NCBI RefSeq assembly: GCF_030733845.1
Contig: NZ_CP132312.1
Location: 262,501 to 326,500 of the forward strand
Direction: 5' to 3'
Length of the DNA: 64,000 nt
Origin: Shinella zoogloeoides
GTDB lineage: Bacteria > Pseudomonadota > Alphaproteobacteria > Rhizobiales > Rhizobiaceae
Below the pieces are notes generated by a model. The model was not told the DNA's origin. It saw only the letters and a program-made list of their open reading frames with translations, and searched no databases. The position numbers were made by a program, and so were the translations under genes. The first letter of the stretch is position 1. Each line of letters starts with the position of its first letter. Below, one piece after another: positions 54,360 to 63,078 of the stretch.

Positions 54360-56354
54360 TCAGAGAGCAGTCGCGACCTTCAGCCCCTCGTAGACGGCCT
54401 CTTCTGCCGTGCGCGGAGCAAGACAGTCGCCGATGACGTGGACCTCCGGCACGAGGTCGCGCAGCATCTCACCCAGCTCGTCCACCGGTTCGTGGCCAAG
54501 ACAGAGCACGAGCGTTTCCACATCTTCGAAGAGGATCGGCTGGTCGCTCGTCGTGTGCTGCATATAGACGGTGCCGCCATCGCCGCCGTAGAGGCGGGCA
54601 TAGGGCGTGACGCGCACGCCGATGCGGTGCAGTTCTGCGGCGATGTTGTCGCGCACGTAGAGCGGCAGCAGTTCGCCGGGATGCGTGCCGTTGATCGCGA
54701 GATCGACGCTGCAGCCCTCGCCGGTCAGAAGCTCCGCGATGCCGGGGCCGATCCAGTCGCAGCGCCAGTCGACGACGACGACGCGGCTGCCGGTCTTGAC
54801 CTGCCTGCGCAGCACCTGCCACGCATCGACGACCTGGATGCTGTCGTCGATCGGGATCTCCGGCCTGTAAGGCCGCGCACCGGTGGCGAGGATCACGGCG
54901 TCGGGTCTTTCCGCCTCGACCAGCGCCCTGTCGACGCGCACGCCGCGCTGTATGCGGACATTGGCGAGCTCGACCTCGCGGGCGAGGTTAGTGACGATGC
55001 CGCCGAATTCCGCACGGCGGGGAATCTGCTGCGCCAGCAGCGCCTGGCCACCGAGCTGGCCGGTGGCTTCGTAGAGCGTCACCCTGTGGCCGCGCGCCGC
55101 GGCGACGGCCGCCGCCTTCAGCCCCGCCGGCCCGCCGCCGACGACCATCACGGATTTCGGCCTAGCAGCCGACGCCAGCGTGCCGAACGTGAGTTCCCGG
55201 CCGGTCTCGGGGTGCTGGATGCAGGAGATCGGCACGCCGCGGTGGAAATGGCCGATGCAGGCCTGGTTGCAGGCGATGCAGGCGCGGATGTCGTCCGTCC
55301 GCCCTTCGCGCGCTTTGCCGGGCATTTCCGGGTCGCAGATCATCGCCCGCGTCATGCCGCAGACATCGGCCGAGCCGCCGGCGATCACGGCTTCCGCCTC
55401 CTGCGGCTGGTTGATGCGGCCCGTGACAAAGACGGGAATGCCAAGCGCGGCGCGAAACCGCGCCGCATCGCCGGCAAGATAGGCGGCGCGATAGGCCATG
55501 GGCGGCACGATATGCACCGCGCCGCCGAGCGAGGCCGAGGTGCCAGTGGTGATGCTGACATAGTCCAGCATCGGTTCCAGCCGGCGACAGATGTCCAGCG
55601 CCTCGTCGTCGGCAAGGCCCTGTTCGTCGCGCTCGCCGCTGCTGATGCGCAGGCCGATGACGAAGTCCTCGGACGTCGCCGCGCGCATCGCCGCAAGCGC
55701 CTCGCTGGCGAAGCGCAGCCGGTTTTCCAGCGGGCCGCCATAGTCGTCCGTGCGGCGGTTGACGCGCGGATTGAAAAACTGGGCCGGCAGGTAGCCGTGG
55801 CTCGCCACGAACTCCACGCCGTCGACGCCGGCCGCAAACATACGCCGGGCCGCCGCCGCATAACCTTCGACGATCTCGTCGATCATGCGCCGGTCGAGCG
55901 CGCGCGGCATGACGCGGAACCGCTCGTTCGGCGAGACGGACGGCGCATAGGCGACCGTCAGCAGGCCGTCGCCGCCCTCCATGATCTCGCGGCCGGGATG
56001 GAAGAGCTGCGAGAAGAGCGCGCAGCCCCCGGCGTGACAGAGGTCCGCCAGCCGGCGATATCCGTCGATGCATGCGTCCTCGGTCGCCATCAGCATGTGC
56101 GAGGTGTAGCGCGCGGTTTCATGCACGCCCGCCACCTGGCTGACGATCAGCCCGGCGCCGCCCTTGACCCGGGCGTCGTGATAGGCGAGCAGCGCCTCAT
56201 TGACGAGGCCGTCGGTCGGCAGCGTCGTGTCGTGCCCGCTGGACATGATGCGGTTCTTCAGCTCCACGCCGCGGATTTTCAGCGGCTGGAACAGGTGCGG
56301 GAAGGCGGATGGCGCATGCATCATCGCTTCGCCGGAAGATGCGGCGTCGGTCAT
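54360..56354 (-). CDS. Trimethylamine dehydrogenase-like FMN/4Fe-4S/FAD oxidoreductase
   Basis: This 664-residue protein has the old-yellow-enzyme TIM barrel at residues 1 to about 340 (HLFQPLKIRGVELKNRIMSS). The 4Fe-4S motif C-x2-C-x3-C-x11-C follows (CIACNQACIGHFHRGVPISC). C-terminal FAD/NAD domains include MVVGGGPAGLKAAAVAAARG. The family includes trimethylamine and dimethylamine dehydrogenases, 2,4-dienoyl-CoA reductase and rhizobial N-methylproline/stachydrine demethylases. ATG 56354 has GGAGGAGG upstream. As the last gene of an amine-uptake operon it probably demethylates or oxidises an amine. Confidence 0.9.
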   Translation of the reverse strand: MTDAASSGEAMMHAPSAFPHLFQPLKIRGVELKNRIMSSGHDTTLPTDGLVNEALLAYHDARVKGGAGLIVSQVAGVHETARYTSHMLMATEDACIDGYRRLADLCHAGGCALFSQLFHPGREIMEGGDGLLTVAYAPSVSPNERFRVMPRALDRRMIDEIVEGYAAAARRMFAAGVDGVEFVASHGYLPAQFFNPRVNRRTDDYGGPLENRLRFASEALAAMRAATSEDFVIGLRISSGERDEQGLADDEALDICRRLEPMLDYVSITTGTSASLGGAVHIVPPMAYRAAYLAGDAARFRAALGIPVFVTGRINQPQEAEAVIAGGSADVCGMTRAMICDPEMPGKAREGRTDDIRACIACNQACIGHFHRGVPISCIQHPETGRELTFGTLASAARPKSVMVVGGGPAGLKAAAVAAARGHRVTLYEATGQLGGQALLAQQIPRRAEFGGIVTNLAREVELANVRIQRGVRVDRALVEAERPDAVILATGARPYRPEIPIDDSIQVVDAWQVLRRQVKTGSRVVVVDWRCDWIGPGIAELLTGEGCSVDLAINGTHPGELLPLYVRDNIAAELHRIGVRVTPYARLYGGDGGTVYMQHTTSDQPILFEDVETLVLCLGHEPVDELGEMLRDLVPEVHVIGDCLAPRTAEEAVYEGLKVATAL

Positions 56355-56379
56355 CGGGTTCCTCCTCCCGTCAAGGTCG

Positions 56380-56739
56380 TCAGACGCCGCCGGCGACCAT
56401 CGTGAAGATCTTGCGGGTCCGTTCGTGGATGGTCCATTCGCCGCGCCAGCCGAGCGGCAGGACGAACATTTCACCCGCGCCGATTTCCCGGGCGGTGCCG
56501 TCGCCATTGTGCAGCGTCACGCGGCCGGTGAGGATGTGGCAGATCTCCGCATTCTGGGTGCGGTCGGCGGAGAAACGGCCGGGCGTGCATTCCCATATGC
56601 CGGTTTCCATCTTGCCGTCCGGGCTGGTCCAGAGCACGGCCGTCGCTTCCTGCTGGTCGCCTTCGAGGCTGGTCGGCTTCGGCGTGAAAGCGCCGATGTC
56701 GAGGCTGAGGAGGTCGCCGAAATTCTCGAAACTGATCAT
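56380..56739 (-). CDS. Cupin-domain protein
   Basis: This 119-residue single-domain cupin (Cupin_3/COG3450 type) has a beta-barrel core in which WECTPGRFSADRTQNAEICH and GAGEMFVLPLGWRGEW mark the two cupin motifs. Metal ligands are partly atypical. Similar small cupins accompany amine and polyamine oxidase genes; whether they are enzymes, chaperones or sensors is not known. It sits between the amine oxidase and the TMADH-like gene in the operon. Confidence 0.85.
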   Translation of the reverse strand: MISFENFGDLLSLDIGAFTPKPTSLEGDQQEATAVLWTSPDGKMETGIWECTPGRFSADRTQNAEICHILTGRVTLHNGDGTAREIGAGEMFVLPLGWRGEWTIHERTRKIFTMVAGGV

Positions 56740-56760
56740 TGCAATATCCTTCGGGCAGGC

Positions 56761-58146
56761 TCAGTGGCCGGTAATGCTGTCGGCAATGGCCGCGAGCTTG
56801 GAGGTGTGCGGAAGGCCGGCGAATTCGCGTTCGTCGGCGATGCGGTAGAGCTGGTACATGGAATGCACGCCGAGCCAGCGGAACGGCTCCGGCTCCCACT
56901 TGCGCACCGTGCGGTTGACCCAGGGAAGCCCCGTCAGCTCGGTCTCACGGTTGAGCACGAGGTCTGCCAGCGTGCGGCCGGCGAGGTTGGAGGAGGAGAC
57001 GCCGAGGCCGACATAGCCGCCGGCCCAGCCGATGCCCGTCGAGCGGTCGAAGCCGGCGGTGGTGCACCAGTCGCGCGGCACGCCGAGCACCCCGCACCAG
57101 GCATGATCGATCTTCAGCGATTTCGTCTGCGGCAGGAGGCGCGTCAGGATGCCGTGCAGCGCGTCGATGGTCGCCTGCTGGGTCTGGCCGTTGACGTCGG
57201 TCTTCGAGCCGAAACGGTAGGGAACGCCGCGGCCGCCCATGGTGATACGCCCCTCGCGGGTGCGCTGGGCGTAACAATAGGCATGCGCCGCATCGCCGAG
57301 CAGTTCATGTCCTTCCCAGCCGATGTCCTTCCACAGCGCTTCCGGTACCGGTTCGGTGACGATCTGCGCGCTGTTGAGCGGCAGCCAGGTGCGCTCCTCA
57401 CCGGGAAACCCGGCGCTGAAGCCTTCCGTAGCTCGGATGATGAAGGGCGCGCGCACGGTGCCGCGATCGGTGGTGACCCGGCCCTTCTCGAAGCTCGTGA
57501 CCGATGTCCCCTCGAAGATCGAGACGCCGAGGTTTTCGACGACCTTGGCAAGGCCGCGCACCAGCTTGGCCGGCTGCACGCGCGCCGTGTCGCGGATCAC
57601 GAACCCGCCCTGCGCATTGGCGATGCGGATGCGCCTCGTCGTCTCCTCGGCGGTGAGCATCTGCACGCGCTCGGCCGGCATCTGCCAGTCGAGATAGAAC
57701 TGGTACTCCTCGCGGGCCCGCGCGAGCTGCGGCGCATTGGTGGCGACGGTGAGGTTGTCGGTGCGGATGATATCGGCGTCGATGCCCTCGGCCTCGGTGA
57801 CGCGGATCACCTCGTCCACCGTGCCGGCCATGGCGCGCTGCATGTCGATGACCGCGCCGCGCGTGGAGGTCTTGAGGTATTTGTCCCGCGACCAGCCGAA
57901 GCCGCCCGACAGCCAGCCGCCATTGCGCCCGGAGGCGCCGAAGCCGGCGAATTCGCGCTCGACGATGACGATGTCGAGGCCCGGATTGGCTTTCTTCAGG
58001 TAATAGGCCGTCCACAGTCCGGTGTAACCGGCGCCGATGATGCAGACATCGGCGTCGCGGTCGCCGGGAAGGGCCGGGCGCTTTTGCGGAATGCCGCCGA
58101 TATCGGCATACCAGAAGGAAATGTTGCCGTTGGTCTTGACGTCCAT
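56761..58146 (-). CDS. FAD-dependent amine oxidoreductase (PuuB/OrdL-like)
   Basis: This 461-residue DAO-family protein has FAD-binding ADVCIIGAGYTGLWTAYYLK (about 32-51) and the ASGRNGGWLSGGF segment typical of gamma-glutamylputrescine oxidase and related enzymes. C-terminal GYVGLGVSSSNLAGRTLADL completes the FAD site. In Escherichia coli PuuB oxidises gamma-glutamylputrescine. No PuuA ligase gene is present here, so the substrate may be a different amine. It follows the ABC ATPase by 15 bases. Confidence 0.9.
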   Translation of the reverse strand: MDVKTNGNISFWYADIGGIPQKRPALPGDRDADVCIIGAGYTGLWTAYYLKKANPGLDIVIVEREFAGFGASGRNGGWLSGGFGWSRDKYLKTSTRGAVIDMQRAMAGTVDEVIRVTEAEGIDADIIRTDNLTVATNAPQLARAREEYQFYLDWQMPAERVQMLTAEETTRRIRIANAQGGFVIRDTARVQPAKLVRGLAKVVENLGVSIFEGTSVTSFEKGRVTTDRGTVRAPFIIRATEGFSAGFPGEERTWLPLNSAQIVTEPVPEALWKDIGWEGHELLGDAAHAYCYAQRTREGRITMGGRGVPYRFGSKTDVNGQTQQATIDALHGILTRLLPQTKSLKIDHAWCGVLGVPRDWCTTAGFDRSTGIGWAGGYVGLGVSSSNLAGRTLADLVLNRETELTGLPWVNRTVRKWEPEPFRWLGVHSMYQLYRIADEREFAGLPHTSKLAAIADSITGH

Positions 58147-58161
58147 GGGAGTGCTTTCGGT

Positions 58162-59283
58162 TCAGGTCAGCGTCACGTCGGCGCTGGCATCGTCTGGGAG
58201 AAGGATGAGATCGGCGGCGGTGAAGGCGATGTCCACGGCATCGCCGATGGCAAAGTCCACAGCGCCGAGCGGGCTGCGCACGACGGCGACGGTGCCGTCG
58301 GAAAGCCGCACCTCGTATTTCGAGCCGGATCCAAGATAGATCGCTTCCGCGATGGTACCGGAAAGCCGGTTTTCCCCGGCAGCAGCCACGGTGCCGGGCT
58401 GTTTCAGCGCCACGCGCTCGGGCCTGAGCAGGATGACAGGGCGGGCGTCGCCGGGAAGCCGGCCATGCGCGATCACCCTCTGGCCGCCGATGGTCATCAC
58501 CGTGTCGTTGCCCGATATCTCGGCGGTGCCGCGCAGCACCGTGGATTCGCCGATGAAGCGGCCGACGAAGAGCGTGGCCGGCTTGTCGTAGAGTTCGCGG
58601 CCGGTGCCGATCTGCTCGATGCGCCCGCCATTGAAGACGGCGATGCGGTCGGAAAGGACGAGCGCTTCTTCCTGGTCGTGCGTGACGTAGACGAAGGTGG
58701 TGCCAAGCTCGCGGTGGATGCGCTTGATTTCGAGCTGCAGCCATTCGCGCAGCTTCTTGTCGAGCGCACCGAGCGGTTCGTCCATCAGGAGCAGCGGCGG
58801 ATCGAAGACGAGGGCGCGGGCGAGCGCCACGCGCTGCTGCTGGCCGCCGGAGAGTTCGGCCGGGTAGCGGTGGGCAAAATCGGCCATCCTGACCATGTCG
58901 AGGGCACGTTTGACCCTCTTTTCGCGGTCCTCGCCCTTGATGCCGCGCAAGGCGAGCGGATAGGCGACGTTCCTGCCGACCGTCATGTGCGGAAACAGGG
59001 CGTAGTGCTGGAAGACGACGCCGATATTGCGCTTGTGCGAGGGTAGGCCCGTGACGCTCTTGCCGCCGATCTCCAGCGTGCCGGCGCTGATATCGGTGAA
59101 GCCGGCGATGAGGTTGAGCGTCGTCGTCTTGCCGGAGCCCGAAGGGCCGAGCAGCGTCATGAACTCGCCGGGGCGGATGTGAAGGTCGATGTCCTTGAGG
59201 GCGGTGAAGGCGCCGTAGCGCTTGGAAGCCTTGCGGATCTCGATTGCGGCGCCGGCGGATCGGTGGGGTGCGTTCATGGTCAT
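58162..59283 (-). CDS. PotA-type ABC transporter ATPase
   Basis: This 373-residue ATPase of the polyamine/iron/opine class has Walker A LLGPSGSGKTT, signature LSGGQQQRVALARAL, Walker B LLLMDEPLGALD, the H-loop in YVTHDQEEAL and a C-terminal TOBE domain (about 290-365). The ATG at 59283 overlaps the PotC-type stop (ATGA). It energises the permease pair and PotD-like binding protein encoded before it. Confidence 0.95.
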   Translation of the reverse strand: MTMNAPHRSAGAAIEIRKASKRYGAFTALKDIDLHIRPGEFMTLLGPSGSGKTTTLNLIAGFTDISAGTLEIGGKSVTGLPSHKRNIGVVFQHYALFPHMTVGRNVAYPLALRGIKGEDREKRVKRALDMVRMADFAHRYPAELSGGQQQRVALARALVFDPPLLLMDEPLGALDKKLREWLQLEIKRIHRELGTTFVYVTHDQEEALVLSDRIAVFNGGRIEQIGTGRELYDKPATLFVGRFIGESTVLRGTAEISGNDTVMTIGGQRVIAHGRLPGDARPVILLRPERVALKQPGTVAAAGENRLSGTIAEAIYLGSGSKYEVRLSDGTVAVVRSPLGAVDFAIGDAVDIAFTAADLILLPDDASADVTLT

Positions 59284-60065
59284 GTCCTTCCGCGGCGCAT
59301 GCCGAAGAGCAGGCCGGCAATGATGATGAGCGACGTTGCGAGGAACAGGAGCGTTCCGACGGCCGCGACGGTCGGGTCGGCGTCGCGCGTGATCGACGAA
59401 TAGATCTGCACCGGCAGCGTCTTGAGATAGGGGCTGGTGATGAACAGCGCGACGATGATTTCGTCGAACGAGGTGATGAAGGCGAAGAGCGCGCCCGACA
59501 GCACGCCCGGCAGGATCAGCGGCAGCGTCACCGTGCGGAACACCGTCAGCCGGCCGGCGCCGAGGCTGGACGCCGCGGTTTCGAGCCGGCGGTCGAAGAC
59601 TTCGAGGCTCGCCTGCACCGCGATCAGCACGAAGGGGATGGCGAGCATCGTGTGCGCCAGGACGAAGCCGGTGACGGTGCCGACGAGATGCGTGTCGAGG
59701 TAGACCGCATAGATGCCGATGGCGAGCACCACGCCCGGCACGACCATCGGCGTGATCAGGAGGGCGCGCAGCAGTCCGCCGGTGCGCGCCGCCGCGCGGC
59801 TGACGCCGAAGGCGGCGAGCGTGCCGATCACGGTCGCCACCACCGCCACGATGAGCGCGATGATCAGCGAATTGGTGAAGCTCGTCGTCCAGTCCGGATT
59901 GGTGAAGAAGTTGTCGTACCATTGCCAGGAGAAGCCGACCGGCGGGAAGGCCAGCGACTTGTTGCCGTTGAACGACATGGGAATGACGACCAGCGTCGGG
60001 GCGAGCAGCAGCACGGCGACGAGCAGGCAGAAGAGGCCGAGAAGGACGCGGGAGAAAGAGGGCAT
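59280..60065 (-). CDS. PotC-type ABC transporter permease
   Basis: This 261-residue permease has six membrane segments and the coupling loop (EXA motif) ETAASSLGAGRLTVFRTVTLP near residue 165. The N-terminal LLLAPTLVVIPMSF and FTNSLIIALIVAVVAT match the PotC/YdcV class. It pairs with the PotB-type permease, 4 bases upstream, in the inner membrane. Confidence 0.95.
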   Translation of the reverse strand: MPSFSRVLLGLFCLLVAVLLLAPTLVVIPMSFNGNKSLAFPPVGFSWQWYDNFFTNPDWTTSFTNSLIIALIVAVVATVIGTLAAFGVSRAAARTGGLLRALLITPMVVPGVVLAIGIYAVYLDTHLVGTVTGFVLAHTMLAIPFVLIAVQASLEVFDRRLETAASSLGAGRLTVFRTVTLPLILPGVLSGALFAFITSFDEIIVALFITSPYLKTLPVQIYSSITRDADPTVAAVGTLLFLATSLIIIAGLLFGMRRGRT

Positions 60066-60069
60066 CGGT

Positions 60070-60972
60070 TCAGGCCTCCCTGCGCGAGCTGGCGTGCTTC
60101 TGGCGCATCAGCGGCGCGGCGATGGCGAGCAGCACGAAGGTCGCGACGAGGAGCACGACGCCCATGGCGCCGCCGCGGCCCCAGTTGAGCAGGCTCAGCA
60201 CCTGGTTCTGCACCAGCGAGGAGAGCAGGATGCTGCGCGGGCCGCCGAGCAAAGCCGGCGTGATGTAGAAGCCGAGCGACAGGATGAAGACGATGATCGC
60301 GCCGGCATAGACGCCGGGCAGCGACAGCGGCACGTAGATCTGCAGGAAGGCGCGCCAGGGCTTTGCGCCGAGGCTGCGGGCGGCCTGCAACAGGCGGGTG
60401 TCGATGCCCCTCATCACCGAATAGATCGGCAGGATCATGAAGGGCAGCAGCACCTGCGTCATGCCGATGACGACACCGGGCAGCGTGCGGATCAGTTTGA
60501 CGGGCGGCAGCCCGAGGCCGCGCAGGAAAGAGTTGATGACGCCGGAATCCTGCAGGAGGATGACCCAGGCGAGCGTGCGCACCACGCCGCTCAGCCAGAA
60601 GGGCACGAGCACGCACAGGATGAGGGCGAGGCGGACGTTCTTGCCGACGATGGTCATCGCATAGGCGTAGGGATAGGCGCAGATGAGGCAGACGAGCGTC
60701 ACCCAGGCGGCGACGACGAAGGTGCGTTGCAGTACCGTCCGGTTCACCGCGGACTGGAAGAACCAGACATAGTTGTCGATGCCGACGGCGGGATCGGTGA
60801 AACTGCGGAACACGACGATCGCCAGCGGATAGGCGAGCGCGAGGATGAGCACCAGCACGGCCGGTGCCGCAAGCCACGCCGCGCCGCGGGGGCGAAATCG
60901 CGAAAGAAGGGCGGGTCGTTCGGAGCCGGTGGCAAGATCGGCGCGCGCGCTGTGGTCGGTCGTGGCGTTCAA
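60070..60972 (-). CDS. PotB-type ABC transporter permease
   Basis: This permease of about 300 residues has six membrane segments after a polar N-terminus, and the coupling loop QAARSLGAKPWRAFLQIYVPL. TTG at 60972 (reading MNATTDHS) is preferred because GGGAG lies 6 bases upstream. The TTG eight codons earlier at 60996 lies inside an intercistronic hairpin. It follows the binding-protein gene. Confidence 0.92.
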   Translation of the reverse strand: MNATTDHSARADLATGSERPALLSRFRPRGAAWLAAPAVLVLILALAYPLAIVVFRSFTDPAVGIDNYVWFFQSAVNRTVLQRTFVVAAWVTLVCLICAYPYAYAMTIVGKNVRLALILCVLVPFWLSGVVRTLAWVILLQDSGVINSFLRGLGLPPVKLIRTLPGVVIGMTQVLLPFMILPIYSVMRGIDTRLLQAARSLGAKPWRAFLQIYVPLSLPGVYAGAIIVFILSLGFYITPALLGGPRSILLSSLVQNQVLSLLNWGRGGAMGVVLLVATFVLLAIAAPLMRQKHASSRREA

Positions 60973-60992
60973 GGTCGTCTCCCGTGTTTCAG

Positions 60993-61018
60993 GCAAGCCC
61001 GGCCGTAACCGGGCTTGC
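60993..61018 (-). other. Intercistronic hairpin between the PotD- and PotB-type genes
   Basis: A perfect 10-bp stem, GCAAGCCCGG (60993-61002) with CCGGGCTTGC (61009-61018), has a 6-base loop. It follows the binding-protein stop by about 14 bases without a T-run. It probably stabilises the upstream mRNA or partly attenuates transcription. Confidence 0.65.
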
Positions 61019-61032
61019 GGACGGCGAGGGGC

Positions 61033-62103
61033 TTAGTTGCCCGAGAGAAGCGCGTTCCACTTCTCGGCGGCCAGGTCGAAGTTCTTCACCCAGAACGGAA
61101 TGTTCTGCTGGTAGCCCTGGGCGATACGCTCGGGCGTCGAGGTGAGGAAAGCTGCGGTGGTTTCGTCGACCTTCGGCTTGGCATCGAGATTGATCGGCGT
61201 GTAGGAGGTCTTCTCGGTGAGGATCTCCTGCGAGCGCTGGCCGAGATAGGCGTTGAGCAGCGCATAGGCCGCATCGGTATCCTTGACACCGACCGGAATG
61301 GTCATCTGATCCATGACGACCAGCCAGTCCTGCCAGACGGGCGTGTAGTCGGCGCCGTTCTTCACGGCGGTCATGGCGCGGCCGGTCCACATCATGATCA
61401 TGTCCGCTTCGCCGGATTCGGCGAGCTGCTGGCTTTCCGCGCCGGTCTTCCAGTAGATCGTGTCCGGGCCGAGATCGCGCAGCTTCTGGATGCCCTTCTC
61501 GATATCATCGGGCGTCATCGCCTTGGGGTCGCCGCCGGATGCCTTGAAGGCCTGCTCGATCAGGCCGCCGGTCGGATCGCCGCTGCCGTCGATGGCGCGG
61601 CTGCCCGGGAACTTCTCGGTGTCGAAGAAGTCCACCCAGTTCTTCGGCGGATTGTCCTTGTAGGTCTCGTTCTTGTACATCAGCACGACGCCGTAGTTCA
61701 TCGCCGGGACCGAGCATTCGCCGACCTGGTTCGGCGGGATCTTCGAGACGTCGAGCTTGGAGAAGTCGAGCTTCTGGAACAGCGTGCCGCAATGCACGTA
61801 TGGCGGCAGGTCGGCGGTATCGACGACGTCCCAGGTGACGTTGCCGGCGTCGACCTGCGCCTTCAGCTTGGCGATTTCCGTCGGCCCGTCATTGAGCAGC
61901 GTCACGCCGGACTTCTCGACGAATTCCTGAAGGGCGGCGACCTGGCCGTCCTGGTAGATGCCGCCGTAGGAAACGAAGGTCAGCGTCTTGCCCTTGAGCG
62001 AGCCTTCCGCCACCGCGCCGGCCACCGGCTTTTCCTGTGCAAGCGCCGGCAATGCCAGGGCGCACGTCATCGTCAGGGCGAAAGCCCTCGCAAATTTCTT
62101 CAT
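61033..62103 (-). CDS. PotD-type periplasmic binding protein
   Basis: This 356-residue protein has a signal peptide (cleavage near ALPALAQE) and a PotD/SBP_bac_8 fold: TLTFVSYGGIYQDGQ, CSVPAMNYGVVLMYKNET and MIMMWTGRAM. It delivers an amine-type substrate to PotB/PotC. It is only 45 bases after the XRE-cupin regulator and likely shares its transcript. Confidence 0.94.
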   Translation of the reverse strand: MKKFARAFALTMTCALALPALAQEKPVAGAVAEGSLKGKTLTFVSYGGIYQDGQVAALQEFVEKSGVTLLNDGPTEIAKLKAQVDAGNVTWDVVDTADLPPYVHCGTLFQKLDFSKLDVSKIPPNQVGECSVPAMNYGVVLMYKNETYKDNPPKNWVDFFDTEKFPGSRAIDGSGDPTGGLIEQAFKASGGDPKAMTPDDIEKGIQKLRDLGPDTIYWKTGAESQQLAESGEADMIMMWTGRAMTAVKNGADYTPVWQDWLVVMDQMTIPVGVKDTDAAYALLNAYLGQRSQEILTEKTSYTPINLDAKPKVDETTAAFLTSTPERIAQGYQQNIPFWVKNFDLAAEKWNALLSGN

Positions 62104-62148
62104 CCTTGTTACTCCCAGTAGCGCTCGCCTCAGTTGTTCCCGCCGCGG

Positions 62149-62766
62149 TTACGAGCCCGGCCGCGGCAGGTATTGGTCAAGGTCGGCCGCCACGCTGGTG
62201 GGCGGCGCGATCATCCAGACGACTTCGGCCGGTTCCGTGCCGATATTTTCGGTCTTGTGCGGAACCGAGCTTGGATATTCGATGCTGTCGCCGGCCGACA
62301 GCACATGGCGTTCGTCGCCGAGGGTGAGTTCCACCTTGCCCCGGATGACGAAGAACAGTTCGTGCGAATCGCCATGGCTGTAGGGCTTTTCGCCCGTCGA
62401 GCCGCCCGGATCGAACTCGCCGATATAGACTTCCATGTCGCGGATCGGACGGCGCGACAGGAGCATCTTGCGATAACCCTCGGCCGGCGGCAGGGCCGGG
62501 CGTTCGGCCTTGCGCAGGACGCGGCCGACCGGCGGCGAGGCATCGTCGAAAAGATCGGTGAGGCTGATGCCGAGCGCTTCGGCAATGCGCATCAGCGTGC
62601 TGATGTTGACGCCGGTAAGGCCGCGCTCGAGCTGGCTGAGGAAACTCGCCGTCGTGCCGGTGGCATCGCCGAGGGCGCGAAGCGACATGCGGCGCGCTGT
62701 GCGGAAGGTCTTCACCTTCTCGCCGACGGCCCCTTCTTTCGCTATCGCAGCCACGAAGTCGTCCAT
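62149..62766 (-). CDS. XRE-cupin transcriptional regulator (PuuR-like)
   Basis: This 205-residue regulator has an N-terminal helix-turn-helix (MSLRALGDATGTTASFLSQL) and a C-terminal cupin (about 125-195; YSHGDSHELFFVIRGKVELT, LSAGDSIEYPSSVPHKTEN). PuuR, which controls putrescine use, has this architecture. It is the first gene of the operon. A perfect 7-7-7 palindrome 12 bases upstream of its start suggests autoregulation with the transporter and oxidase genes. Confidence 0.93.
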   Translation of the reverse strand: MDDFVAAIAKEGAVGEKVKTFRTARRMSLRALGDATGTTASFLSQLERGLTGVNISTLMRIAEALGISLTDLFDDASPPVGRVLRKAERPALPPAEGYRKMLLSRRPIRDMEVYIGEFDPGGSTGEKPYSHGDSHELFFVIRGKVELTLGDERHVLSAGDSIEYPSSVPHKTENIGTEPAEVVWMIAPPTSVAADLDQYLPRPGS

Positions 62767-62777
62767 GGGTCACTCCT

Positions 62778-62798
62778 CACTTAACAACATATTAAGTG
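62778..62798. promoter_or_regulatory. Candidate operator of the amine-uptake operon
   Basis: CACTTAA (62778-62784), a 7-base spacer, and TTAAGTG (62792-62798) form a perfect inverted repeat immediately upstream of the XRE-cupin regulator. Binding there would cover the 5' end or ribosome-binding region of the operon mRNA. Confidence 0.6.
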
Positions 62799-63078
62799 GC
62801 GCGCGGATTAGCAACCGTGAAATTGCTTGAAGCGCTTTTTTCTCTCCGGTTTCCCTTTGCCCATCTCGAAAAGCGTACTGGGCGCGGGAAAGACACTGCT
62901 TGTGGATCAGGAAGTGGACGCCTGTGCAGGCGCATGCATGGTCGAGCGCGCCGGACCGGAAAATTGCGGATTGACGGGAAGACGGAGTTCCCGGACATCC
63001 ACGAAACGAATTTTTCGGGGCGCGGCCGGTTGGGAGAGAGCACGACGAGGCCTACCTTGAGCCTTCTGGGAGGGAACC
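62799..63078. other. Intergenic region between the amine operon and a membrane-protein gene
   Basis: No protein with recognisable features or RNA gene is visible here. GGGAGG at 63068-63073 is the ribosome-binding site of the gene at 63079. The divergent promoters should lie in this stretch, but no convincing -35/-10 pair was found. Confidence 0.6.

Noticed and set aside
54288..56405. 705-codon open frame on the plus strand
   Set aside because: Antisense to the TMADH-like gene, whose iron-sulphur and flavin motifs are intact; composition is His/Arg/Ala-rich as typical for shadow frames.
56200..59046. 948-codon open frame on the plus strand
   Set aside because: It lies antisense to the cupin, amine oxidase and ATPase genes, all of which have clear family motifs. 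It reflects the high GC content.
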